In this document: positions 8,286 to 15,937 of the stretch, one piece after another
Position numbering within the stretch: the stretch's first letter is position 1
How the letters are laid out: every line of letters starts with the position of its first letter
Source of the DNA: Bacteroidales bacterium
GTDB lineage: Bacteria > Bacteroidota > Bacteroidia > Bacteroidales > WCHB1-69
Direction of reading: 5' to 3'
Assembly: GCA_017549765.1 (NCBI GenBank)
Contig: JAFYNM010000036.1
Location: 1 to 62,708, forward strand
DNA length: 62,708 nt
Notes under the pieces: generated by a model
Seen by the model: the letters and a program-made list of their open reading frames with translations, nothing else
What the model was told of the DNA's origin: nothing
The model's database searches: none
Position numbers and translations under genes: made by a program

Positions 8286-9263
8286 ATGCGAGCAAAAACT
8301 GTTTATCTGCTGCTTTTCAGCCTGCTCCTTTGGACAACCGGCTGTCACAACAAGCATCGCAACGACTCTGTCACAGACGAGAACTTCGACTATCCCGTGG
8401 GGTTGATTACTGACACCATCAGCACCTCCATATCCGACGAGGAGACCCTCTACACCATGGAGGAGTTGCTTTTGGAGAACTTCCTCCGTCAGAGCAACCA
8501 ATATCAAGGACAGAAAGTGACCATGAGGACTCCTCTCCCCGAAGAGTGGGGCGTCTTGATGGTAGAACGTCTTCCCGAGGGCAGGGAGTTGATGTTGGTG
8601 CAGTCGAAAAACCGAGAGTGGAAATACCTGTTGGTCACCTCCGGTTTCGGCACTCAGCGCATCCTGGACCTCATGCCGGTGGCTGTCAACTTGGCCAACC
8701 AAAACGGTGATGTGTTGGAAACGGAGAAATGGAGTACCTACCGTCAGCCTGACGGCGCCTTCCGCATCATCAAGAACTACGACTGGACCCACTCCGTGAC
8801 GGGGGCCACCCGACAGCAGGTGTTGGAGAACCCTGAGAAATACCATCGTCAGCATACCTATACAGAGCAATATATCATCAACGATATGGGACACTTTGAA
8901 GCGGTGGAAATCGACACACTACCTGACTACAAAGCGGTGGTCTTCTTCTACAACATCAATGAAAAGCCCGAGATGTGGGATGAATACATGGAGATGCTGG
9001 AATCCTATTGTGAGGAGAACAACATCCTGTATGAAGAGGTATATCAAGAGTACAACCGAGTGATCCTGCACAATTACGACATGAGTTTCTCCATAGAGGT
9101 GGACATCACCCCCTACACGGAATCGCTCACCCAAGGACTTGTTCTGATGGGCCATGGTCTGGAGCCCAAAACCATCCCCTTCGGCAATTTTGAGTTCATG
9201 CAGATGGTGATCAACCGGTACTTCCATTTGGACACACCCACTGTCACACATTCCACCTTATGA
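8286..9263 (+). CDS. Hypothetical lipoprotein upstream of tilS
   Basis: A 325-residue protein with an N-terminal signal MRAKTVYLLLFSLLLWTTGC ending in a lipobox (TTGC), so it is predicted to be lipidated at Cys20. The mature part is acidic and mixed alpha/beta, with segments such as MRTPLPEEWGVLMVERLPEG and YIINDMGHFEAVEIDTLPDY; no domain is recognised. The gene lies between parE (18 bases upstream) and tilS, whose ATG overlaps this gene's TGA (ATGA at 9260-9263), a sign of translational coupling. Function unknown. Confidence 0.8.
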   Translation: MRAKTVYLLLFSLLLWTTGCHNKHRNDSVTDENFDYPVGLITDTISTSISDEETLYTMEELLLENFLRQSNQYQGQKVTMRTPLPEEWGVLMVERLPEGRELMLVQSKNREWKYLLVTSGFGTQRILDLMPVAVNLANQNGDVLETEKWSTYRQPDGAFRIIKNYDWTHSVTGATRQQVLENPEKYHRQHTYTEQYIINDMGHFEAVEIDTLPDYKAVVFFYNINEKPEMWDEYMEMLESYCEENNILYEEVYQEYNRVILHNYDMSFSIEVDITPYTESLTQGLVLMGHGLEPKTIPFGNFEFMQMVINRYFHLDTPTVTHSTL

Positions 9264-10591
9264 TTGTCCGTTTCCAGCAACAGATGACTCGGCTGACCGG
9301 CAACCCTGCAGCGTATCGTTACCTGCTGGCCGTCAGTGGTGGCGCCGACTCCATGGTGATGGCCGATCTGTTTCTGGAGACAGGCTATGACTTTGCCATT
9401 GCGCACTGCAATTTCCATCTGCGGGGCGAGGACTCCAACCGTGATATGCGCTTTGTACAGCAATGGGCGGAAGGACACCATGTTGTCTGCTATGTGCAGG
9501 AGTTCAACACGCTGGGGGAGAAAGAGCAAACGGGCGAGTCGGTGGAGATGGCAGCCCGACGACTGCGCTATGAGTGGTTTGAAGAGGTCGGTCAGGACTA
9601 TGACTATATCGTGACGGCCCACCATGCCAACGACGATGCGGAAACCATACTCCTGAACATGGTCCGCGGTACCGGGCTGAAAGGGTTGACAGGCATTCCC
9701 GCCATCAACGGCCACATCATCCGCCCCCTCCTCACCTTCTCTTCCGAGGAAATCCACGCTTATGCCACCGACCACCATCTTGACTTTGTCACCGACTGCA
9801 CCAATGCCGACGAGCGCATCAAGCGCAACAAGATCCGGCACTCCGTCCTGCCGACGCTGCAAACGTTGAACCCCAACCTCATACAGACCATGACGCACAA
9901 CAAGGAGATCTGGCAGCAGCAGTATGCACTGTATCAATGTGCCGTACAGGAGCTGAAGAAGAAAGCTGTCTCGGAGTATGACGACGGAATCGCCATCAAG
10001 AGATCCATAATCGACGGGCATCCTTACAGCGAAGTCCTGCTCTACGAGATTTTGCGTCCGCTTCATTTCTCTGAAGCTGATGTCAAGGCGATGCTGCAGG
10101 CCCAGCAGACGGGCAAGATCTTCCTGGCACCGGAGCACACGCTCGTCGTGAACCGAGACGAGTATCTGGTATTCCCCACCCTACCTCCTTCTGATGAGCC
10201 TCTCGTCTTGCACAACCTTGACGAGCTGCGCTCCCTATTCAATGTGACACAGACGGCAAACAATGGGGATATCACCAGCATAAAGCGGAAAGACGCACTC
10301 TTCATTGCTCCCGACAAGCTGACATTCCCCGTCACGGTACGTCACTGGCAACATGGCGACTACTTCTATCCGCTCGGCGGGAAAGGCAAGCGCAAACTCA
10401 GCGACTTCTTCAATGATCAGAAAATCAGTAGATTGGAAAAACAGAGAATGCTCCTTTTCTGCATTGGCGAAGACATCGCCTGGGTCGTGGGTCACCGCAG
10501 TGACGAACGATTCAAAGTATTACCCACCGACACCGAATATCTTATCATAACTACACCCACTAATCCCCAACCAACAACAAACAACTGTTAA
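9260..10591 (+). CDS. tilS: tRNA(Ile)-lysidine synthase
   Basis: Modifies C34 of the CAU-anticodon tRNA-Ile to lysidine using ATP and lysine, which switches the tRNA to read AUA. The PP-loop SGGADS occurs at residues 26-31, followed by HCNFHLRGEDSNRDMRFV, the conserved ESVEMAARRLRYEWF and TAHHANDDAETILLNMVRGTGL, and a RNKIRHSVLP motif. The C-terminal part (residues ~270-440, with RHWQHGDYFYPLGGKGKRKLSDFFND) is the TilS C-terminal domain. Length, 443 residues, is normal. It is translationally coupled to the lipoprotein gene by a 4-base overlap. Its stop codon is the first unit of a TAACTGA heptamer array. Confidence 0.95.
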   Translation: MIVRFQQQMTRLTGNPAAYRYLLAVSGGADSMVMADLFLETGYDFAIAHCNFHLRGEDSNRDMRFVQQWAEGHHVVCYVQEFNTLGEKEQTGESVEMAARRLRYEWFEEVGQDYDYIVTAHHANDDAETILLNMVRGTGLKGLTGIPAINGHIIRPLLTFSSEEIHAYATDHHLDFVTDCTNADERIKRNKIRHSVLPTLQTLNPNLIQTMTHNKEIWQQQYALYQCAVQELKKKAVSEYDDGIAIKRSIIDGHPYSEVLLYEILRPLHFSEADVKAMLQAQQTGKIFLAPEHTLVVNRDEYLVFPTLPPSDEPLVLHNLDELRSLFNVTQTANNGDITSIKRKDALFIAPDKLTFPVTVRHWQHGDYFYPLGGKGKRKLSDFFNDQKISRLEKQRMLLFCIGEDIAWVVGHRSDERFKVLPTDTEYLIITTPTNPQPTTNNC

Positions 10592-10618
10592 CTGATAACT
10601 GATAACTGACAACTAACT
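10589..10618 (+). repeat. Heptamer array 1 (TAACTGA units), starting at the tilS stop
   Basis: The stop codon of tilS is the first TAA of TAACTGA TAACTGA TAACTGA CAACTAA CT, which runs exactly to the next ATG (10619). Because the unit is 7 bases, TAA/TGA stops fall in all three frames. Confidence 0.85.
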
Positions 10619-11131
10619 ATGTCTTTTCCCACCAACCTCCAGCCACCGGTCATCAAGCCACAGAGAACCTTCATTTTATGGTTTATGGGTATCTGTTCCA
10701 TGTTGGATGCTGTATTCAGTGTCTGCAGTTACCTGATCTTCATGATGAAGCCTGAAGCGGCCGCCGTCATATTGAAATCCAACGCATCGCTGCTGGGTGC
10801 CACGCCAGAGCAGATCACCACGCTGACAGACGCCATGGCGGCCATCACGCAGCCGCAGTTTCTGATGCTGATAGGGGTGGAATGCCTGATGTTTGCCGGA
10901 GCGTTGCTAATGCTCTGGAAACTCAACCAGATTGGATTTCATCTTTACACTATAGGGCAGCTGCTGAATATCTGCATCCTGAACTTTGTCATCGGCGGCA
11001 GCATGGCGATGAACTTCGAGAGCATCATCACGGTGGTCTTCCTGATCATCATCTACGCCATGCAGTTGCGATATATGAAGCGGTTGGAGGATACTGAGGA
11101 GTCGCCGCAGGATGACCATGTGGCGGAATAA
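10619..11131 (+). CDS. Hypothetical four-helix membrane protein
   Basis: A 170-residue protein with about four hydrophobic helices (residues ~20-42, 80-100, 105-125 and 127-148). The segment between helices one and two (MKPEAAAVILKSNASLLGATPEQITTLTDAM) is probably outside the membrane. The C-terminal tail is strongly acidic (EDTEESPQDDHVAE). It has a small-integral-membrane-protein appearance with no family I can name. It follows tilS across a heptamer array, so it may be the last gene of the parE-lipoprotein-tilS unit. Confidence 0.7.
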   Translation: MSFPTNLQPPVIKPQRTFILWFMGICSMLDAVFSVCSYLIFMMKPEAAAVILKSNASLLGATPEQITTLTDAMAAITQPQFLMLIGVECLMFAGALLMLWKLNQIGFHLYTIGQLLNICILNFVIGGSMAMNFESIITVVFLIIIYAMQLRYMKRLEDTEESPQDDHVAE

Positions 11132-11144
11132 CGACAAAAAATGC

Positions 11145-11152
11145 TATTTTTG
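11145..11152 (+). promoter_or_regulatory. -7 element of sufS
   Basis: TATTTTTG, an exact TAnnTTTG match, 8 bases before the ATG at 11161, implying a very short leader or near-leaderless transcript. Confidence 0.5.
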
Positions 11153-11160
11153 CGCTGATT

Positions 11161-12363
11161 ATGAACCGAGAAGATTTTCCCATATTGACACAGCAGGTCT
11201 ACAACCGGCCTTTGGTATATCTGGACAATGCGGCCACCACGCAGAAGCCGCAGGTAATCATCGACGCGTTGCGCGACTATTACGAGACCATCAACAGCAA
11301 CATCCATCGCGGGGTGCACTATCTGAGTCAGCTGGCCACCAACGAGTTCGAACTCGCGCGCAAATGCGTGCAGCAGTTTATTCATGCGGCCCACGACTAC
11401 GAGATCATCTTCACACGCGGGGCTACAGAGTCCATCAACCTGGTGGCGGCATCCTTCGGCAGGACATACATCCACGAGGGTGACGAGATCATCATCTCCG
11501 AGATGGAGCACCACTCCAACATCGTGCCGTGGCAGTTTCTCTGCGAAGACCGTGGCGCGATTTTGAAGGTCATACCCTTCCAAGAAGAGGGCGTGCTGGA
11601 CATGGAGGCCTATGCGGGATTATTCAGCGACAAAACCAAGATCGTGGCGGTGACGCACGTCTCCAACACCTTGGGAACCATCAACGACATAGCTAAGATT
11701 GTCCGCATCGCACATGAGCATGGGGTGCCCGTGATGGTGGACGGTGCCCAGGCCGTGGCACACGAGCCCGTGGATGTGCAGGCTTTGGACTGCGACTTCT
11801 ACTGTTTCTCCGGCCACAAGATGTACGCCCCCATGGGCGTGGGCGTGATGTACGGCAAAGAACGGTGGCTCAACGAGATGAAGCCCTACCAAGGCGGCGG
11901 CGAGATGATTAGCACGGTAACCTTCGAGAAGACCACCTACAACGACCTGCCCTTCAAGTTCGAGGCGGGGACGCCGGCGGTAGGTGACGTCATCGGTCTC
12001 CGCAAAGCCATTGAATATATGCAAGGCATCGGGGTAGAGAAGATCCGCGACTATGAGGCCGACCTGCTCCGTTACGGCATGGGAGCCTTGTCGCAGATAG
12101 AGGGCATCCGTTTCGTCGGCACCGCCCCGCACAAAGCGGCAGTCATCTCGTTTTTGCTCGGCACCGCGCACCCTTATGATGTGGGCGTTTTGCTAGACCA
12201 TCAGGGCGTGGCGGTGCGCACGGGTCATCACTGCACGCAACCCATCATGAACCATTACGGCATTCCCGGCACCGTGCGTGCCTCCTTTGCGCTCTACAGC
12301 ACCCATGAGGAGATTGACCGGCTGGTGGAAGCTTTACGGAAAGCTCAATCTATGTTGTTATAA
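11161..12363 (+). CDS. sufS: SufS-type cysteine desulfurase
   Basis: PLP enzyme that takes sulfur from cysteine as a persulfide for Fe-S cluster assembly. In 400 residues it shows the group II features: YLDNAATTQKPQ, NIHRGVHYLS, FTRGATESINLVA, EMEHHSNIVPWQ, the PLP lysine in CFSGHKMYAPMG (Lys220) and the active-site Cys358 in RTGHHCTQPIM. Length and residue positions fit SufS rather than IscS. In many Bacteroidota sufS ends a sufBCDS operon; here it is about 12.6 kb from sufC-sufD and has its own promoter box. The SDR gene follows after 9 bases, suggesting co-transcription. No sufE or sufU is visible nearby. Confidence 0.95.
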   Translation: MNREDFPILTQQVYNRPLVYLDNAATTQKPQVIIDALRDYYETINSNIHRGVHYLSQLATNEFELARKCVQQFIHAAHDYEIIFTRGATESINLVAASFGRTYIHEGDEIIISEMEHHSNIVPWQFLCEDRGAILKVIPFQEEGVLDMEAYAGLFSDKTKIVAVTHVSNTLGTINDIAKIVRIAHEHGVPVMVDGAQAVAHEPVDVQALDCDFYCFSGHKMYAPMGVGVMYGKERWLNEMKPYQGGGEMISTVTFEKTTYNDLPFKFEAGTPAVGDVIGLRKAIEYMQGIGVEKIRDYEADLLRYGMGALSQIEGIRFVGTAPHKAAVISFLLGTAHPYDVGVLLDHQGVAVRTGHHCTQPIMNHYGIPGTVRASFALYSTHEEIDRLVEALRKAQSMLL

Positions 12364-12372
12364 TTCAAGACT

Positions 12373-13143
12373 ATGAGTTACGCACTAATTACTGGCGGCA
12401 GTTCCGGCATCGGGCTGGCCTACGCGGAGGAGTTGGCCTCCCGCAGCTACGACATCTTCATCGTCAGCAACCGCGACGACCTCAATATACAGGCTCAGGA
12501 GCAGATCCTTGAGCACCATCCCGGCACGACCGTGCGCACCTTGATGATGGACCTCGCCACCCAAGATGCGGCTCATAAGCTCTTCGACTATTGCCATGAG
12601 CAACAACTCGACATTGAGGTTCTGGTCAACAATGCCGGCATGTTCTACTTCGGCGCGGCTGTGGAGAAGCCCGTGACCCTCTCCGAGAAGATGATGACCT
12701 TGCACGTACACTCGCCAGTGACCCTCTCGCTCCTCTTCGGCAAGGAGATGAAGACGCGCGGCCATGGATACATCCTCAACGCCAGCTCCATCACCGCCTT
12801 CATGAAATTCCCCACCATTGCCGTCTATGAGAGCACCAAGACAGCGCTGATGTCGTTCAGCTATGCCCTCGCCTCCGAGCTAAAGCACCACGGGGTCAAC
12901 GTATGCTGCGTCTGCCCCGGCGCAGTCGATACCGACCTCTACAACCTGCCCGTCAAGACACGCCGTTTACTTTGCCGCCTAGGGTTGATGTTGAGACCAC
13001 ATCAGGTGGCCAAGAAGGGGGTGAATGCCTTGTTCAGAGGCTGGAAACGTAGAATACCCGGCGTATGGAGCCGCATCTTTGTGGCACTAAGCATCATCGC
13101 CCCCGACTGGATCGTGGACATCATCAAAAAGAAGTTTGTGTAA
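12373..13143 (+). CDS. Short-chain dehydrogenase/reductase
   Basis: A 256-residue classical SDR with an N-terminal Rossmann fold. Visible motifs are the nucleotide-binding TGGSSGIGLAYAEEL (residues ~7-21), NNAGMFYFG (the NNAG motif), the catalytic Ser in LNASSITAF and YESTK (YxxxK) about 13 residues later, then CPGAVDTDL. The C-terminal tail RIPGVWSRIFVALSIIAPDWIVDII is hydrophobic and may touch the membrane, as in SDRs acting on lipids or sterols. Substrate cannot be inferred. It follows sufS by 9 bases and is convergent with truB (8 bases). Confidence 0.88.
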   Translation: MSYALITGGSSGIGLAYAEELASRSYDIFIVSNRDDLNIQAQEQILEHHPGTTVRTLMMDLATQDAAHKLFDYCHEQQLDIEVLVNNAGMFYFGAAVEKPVTLSEKMMTLHVHSPVTLSLLFGKEMKTRGHGYILNASSITAFMKFPTIAVYESTKTALMSFSYALASELKHHGVNVCCVCPGAVDTDLYNLPVKTRRLLCRLGLMLRPHQVAKKGVNALFRGWKRRIPGVWSRIFVALSIIAPDWIVDIIKKKFV

Positions 13144-13151
13144 TACGGAAT

Positions 13152-13901
13152 CTACTCCGTCTCTTTCTTGTTGTCAGGGCGCTCGCCCGATGACAGAATG
13201 ATAGGCTTTATGGCCTCCTCCACCCGGTAATCGCCGATTCGGGTGCGCCGCAGGGCTGTCAGATGGGCTCCCGACTGCAAAGCGGCACCGAAATCACGGG
13301 CGACGGAGCGAATATAGGTGCCTTTGGAACAGCGGATACGGAAGTCTATCTCCGGCAGTTCAAAACGCGTCAATTCAAATTCATAGATGGTGATGGACTT
13401 GGTCTCCAGCTGAGCCTCCTGTCCTTTGCGGGCCAGGATGTAGGCTCTATGACCATTGCATCTGACCGCCGAGAAGAGGGGCGGGGCCTGTTCCAGGGGA
13501 CCCGTCATGCTATGGGCCACCGCTTCTGCCATCTCACGGGTAATATGCTCGTAAGGCATCATGGCATCTACCGGATGTTCCAAGTCGAAACTAGGGGTAG
13601 TGGCGCCCATCCGAAAGGTACCGGTATATTCTTTGGTCTGTTGCTGGATCTGGTCTATCTGCTTCGTCTTCTTGCCAATACAGATAATAAGCAGTCCTGT
13701 GGCCAGCGGGTCCAGAGTGCCGGCATGGCCGACCTTCACTCTCCGGTTGGCTTTGCGCTGGACGATACCGCGCACCTTGCCCACGATGTCGAAGGAGGTA
13801 CAGCGGATGGGCTTGTCAACGAGGAGCACATCCTCCTCGATGTTGACCTCCAACTCGGGCAACTGGAACACTGTTGAATGGACGGTGGGGTTTTTCAGCA
13901 T
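13152..13901 (-). CDS. truB: tRNA pseudouridine(55) synthase
   Basis: Makes pseudouridine 55 in the T loop of most tRNAs. The best start is the ATG at 13901 (249 residues), giving a 7-base overlap with uppP; a longer reading adds 14 residues encoded by the end of uppP and is not convincing. Motifs: LLVDKPIRCTSFDIVGKVRG, then the catalytic GHAGTLDPLATGLLIICIGK with Asp64, and CSKGTYIRSVARDFGAAL. Last gene of the ftsX-DUF3098-uppP-truB operon, a block conserved in Bacteroidota. Confidence 0.94.
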   Translation of the reverse strand: MLKNPTVHSTVFQLPELEVNIEEDVLLVDKPIRCTSFDIVGKVRGIVQRKANRRVKVGHAGTLDPLATGLLIICIGKKTKQIDQIQQQTKEYTGTFRMGATTPSFDLEHPVDAMMPYEHITREMAEAVAHSMTGPLEQAPPLFSAVRCNGHRAYILARKGQEAQLETKSITIYEFELTRFELPEIDFRIRCSKGTYIRSVARDFGAALQSGAHLTALRRTRIGDYRVEEAIKPIILSSGERPDNKKETE

Positions 13902-14692
13902 ACTATTCCAAAGATGATAGCGACAATACCTATTACAGCGCAATAGATGGCGAACCAGGCGAGATTAGCCTTTTTCACGATGTTGATCATAAAACGACAG
14001 GCCAGCACTCCGCACACATAGGCAGAGAAGAAGCCGCAGAGGATAGCGGGTAGCGACAGGCCGCTCTGGGCAAAGGAGAAATCGCCTCCGACGAGGTCTA
14101 GGAAAGCCTCTCCCAGGATGGGAATGATGACCATCAGGAAGGAGAACTGGGCCACTTCCTCTTTGCGGACACCACTCAGAAGACCCGTTGCGATGGTAGA
14201 GCCGGAGCGTGAGAGTCCGGGGAGCACCGCCACTGCCTGGGCGCAGCCGATAAGGAAGGCCCGGCCGAAAGTGAGCGGTTTGTTCTCTTTGAAACGGACA
14301 AATCGGGTGAGGGCCAACAGGAGAGCCGTGACGAGCAGCATACAGCCGACCAGCACCAGTCCCTCTCCGAAGATAGCCTCCACCTGGTCTTTGAAGAAGA
14401 CACCCACGATGAGCACGGGAATCATGGAGAAGAGGATCTTGCAGATATATTGGGTCTCCTCATTCCACTCAAACTTGAAAAACTTAGCCAGCAGCTGGAC
14501 AATCTCCTTCCAGAAGACCGTCAGGGTGCTCAGCACGGTGGCGGCATGCACCAGCACTTCGAAGGTGACATTCTCGTCCACCCCCACGCCCAAGATTTCA
14601 CGGCCGATGATCAAATGGCCGCTACTGCTCACTGGCAGGAACTCCGTGAATCCCTGCACAATCCCTAATATCAGGGCTTGCAACCAAGTCAT
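13895..14692 (-). CDS. uppP: Undecaprenyl-diphosphatase
   Basis: Integral membrane phosphatase (BacA/UppP family) that recycles undecaprenyl pyrophosphate to the monophosphate lipid carrier used for peptidoglycan and polysaccharide synthesis; raised levels are linked to bacitracin tolerance. In 265 residues it has the signature GIVQGFTEFLPVSSSGHLII near the N terminus with the conserved glutamate and histidine, and the second motif PGLSRSGSTIATGLL. About eight hydrophobic helices. It starts 2 bases after the DUF3098 gene stop and its end overlaps truB by 7 bases. Confidence 0.95.
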   Translation of the reverse strand: MTWLQALILGIVQGFTEFLPVSSSGHLIIGREILGVGVDENVTFEVLVHAATVLSTLTVFWKEIVQLLAKFFKFEWNEETQYICKILFSMIPVLIVGVFFKDQVEAIFGEGLVLVGCMLLVTALLLALTRFVRFKENKPLTFGRAFLIGCAQAVAVLPGLSRSGSTIATGLLSGVRKEEVAQFSFLMVIIPILGEAFLDLVGGDFSFAQSGLSLPAILCGFFSAYVCGVLACRFMINIVKKANLAWFAIYCAVIGIVAIIFGIVC

Positions 14693-14694
14693 GA

Positions 14695-14967
14695 CTAAGC
14701 CTCCGGTTCAGATTCTTTCCGACGGGGATGCCACATGATCGCGACCCCTTCCACTACGATACCCAGGAACATGAGGATCGGGGAAATTGTCAATCGACGG
14801 GTGTTGAAGATCTCCCCATTAAAAGTGTTGGGGTCTTCAACCATGCCGCCTCGAAGCAGGATATAACCCAACAGCAACAGGACGAGGCCCACTGCCATCA
14901 GGATATAGTTAATGGTTCTGAAGAGAGGCGTTTTGTTCTCTTTTATCTCTTTATTTTCAGATTTCAT
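14695..14967 (-). CDS. DUF3098 family small membrane protein
   Basis: A 90-residue protein with two transmembrane helices (residues ~18-39 and 62-82) and charged ends, matching the DUF3098 family found almost only in Bacteroidota between ftsX and uppP. The extramembrane segment GGMVEDPNTFNGEIFNTRRLTISP is the most conserved part by eye. Its position between a divisome protein and a lipid-carrier phosphatase suggests a role in cell-wall growth, but none is established. It follows ftsX by 24 bases. Confidence 0.88.
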   Translation of the reverse strand: MKSENKEIKENKTPLFRTINYILMAVGLVLLLLGYILLRGGMVEDPNTFNGEIFNTRRLTISPILMFLGIVVEGVAIMWHPRRKESEPEA

Positions 14968-14991
14968 AGGATAATGAACTTAAAAAATCAA

Positions 14992-15876
14992 TTACAAGTA
15001 TAAACGTTCGTCTTTAATACGGATATAGCGATTCACCGACATGGAAGAGATGAAGATGGAGAAGAGGATGCTGAACAGCAGGATGCCGCCCAAAATAATG
15101 GCGATAGGCACCATCTGGGTGAAATCCACCAAGTCGGGGACGGCCTTTTGACCAAAGTAGAGCACGAGTGCCACCAATATGACAGCGATGATGCCACCCC
15201 AGACACCCTGTACAAAGCCTTTCATCACAAAAGGCCGACGCACGAAGCGAGGAGTGGCGCCCACCAGCAGCATGCTCTTGATATTGAATCGCTGCGCATA
15301 GATGTTAAGTCTGATACAATTGGCAATCAACAACATGGAGATGATCATGAAGACTGCACAGATGCCCAGAATAATCCATTGTATCTTGCGGAAATTGTCA
15401 CTCATAGACTTGACAATGATATCGGGATAGTCCACATCCTGAACCAGTTCATTGCGTTTGAGTTCTTTGGAGATCTTGGTCAGCGAGTCGGTGTTGGCAT
15501 AGTTCGGTGCCACGCTGAGCATGATGGAGGCGTTGAGCGGGTTGGGGATGATGTCCGTATAGTTATATCCGAGGATACGCTTGGCGATGTTGGTGTTTTC
15601 CTCTTTGGAAGAGACGCGTGACGAAGTAATATAGGGTTTCAACTTCAGTTGTTGTTCCAGCGCATTGATGTCGGCCTCTTTCACATCTCTGTAGAACAGC
15701 ACCTCCAGTTCAATGTTTTGCGAGAGATTCTGGATATAGCGCGTGGAGAAGAAAGCGAAGAAGACGAGTGTGCCAATGAAAAACATCGTCAGCGCAATGC
15801 TCATAATGGATCCAAAGGTTGACAGTCTGAGTCGCGCTTTGGTGATTCTATCAATGGTGTCGGGATACTTTGCCAT
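14992..15876 (-). CDS. ftsX: Cell division permease FtsX
   Basis: Inner-membrane subunit of the FtsEX complex, which couples ATP use by FtsE to periplasmic peptidoglycan hydrolase activation at the septum. Its 294 residues have the FtsX layout: a cytoplasmic N terminus, one helix (residues ~22-45), a large periplasmic domain, then three helices including WIILGICAVFMIISMLLIANCIRLNIYAQR. First gene of the ftsX-DUF3098-uppP-truB operon. ftsE is not in the window, as is common in this phylum. Transcribed from a TACCTTTG box that is divergent from the ABC exporter promoter. Confidence 0.92.
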   Translation of the reverse strand: MAKYPDTIDRITKARLRLSTFGSIMSIALTMFFIGTLVFFAFFSTRYIQNLSQNIELEVLFYRDVKEADINALEQQLKLKPYITSSRVSSKEENTNIAKRILGYNYTDIIPNPLNASIMLSVAPNYANTDSLTKISKELKRNELVQDVDYPDIIVKSMSDNFRKIQWIILGICAVFMIISMLLIANCIRLNIYAQRFNIKSMLLVGATPRFVRRPFVMKGFVQGVWGGIIAVILVALVLYFGQKAVPDLVDFTQMVPIAIILGGILLFSILFSIFISSMSVNRYIRIKDERLYL

Positions 15877-15894
15877 ATTGAATTTTTAACGCGG

Positions 15895-15902
15895 CAAAGG
15901 TA
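15895..15902 (-). promoter_or_regulatory. -7 element of ftsX
   Basis: Minus-strand TACCTTTG, an exact TAnnTTTG match, 18 bases before the ftsX ATG. It lies only 12 bases from the divergent plus-strand box at 15915-15922. Confidence 0.6.
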
Positions 15903-15914
15903 CACTATTTTTCG

Positions 15915-15922
15915 TAATTTTG
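15915..15922 (+). promoter_or_regulatory. -7 element of the ABC exporter gene
   Basis: TAATTTTG, an exact TAnnTTTG match. It contains an in-frame TTG (15920) that is therefore not the start; the ATG at 15938 is. Confidence 0.6.
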
Positions 15923-15937
15923 CACCGTTTTTTTACA

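Noticed and set aside
15920-15937. TTG start that would add six residues to the ABC exporter
   Set aside because: The TTG is inside the -7 promoter box; transcription starts downstream of it, and the ATG at 15938 is good.
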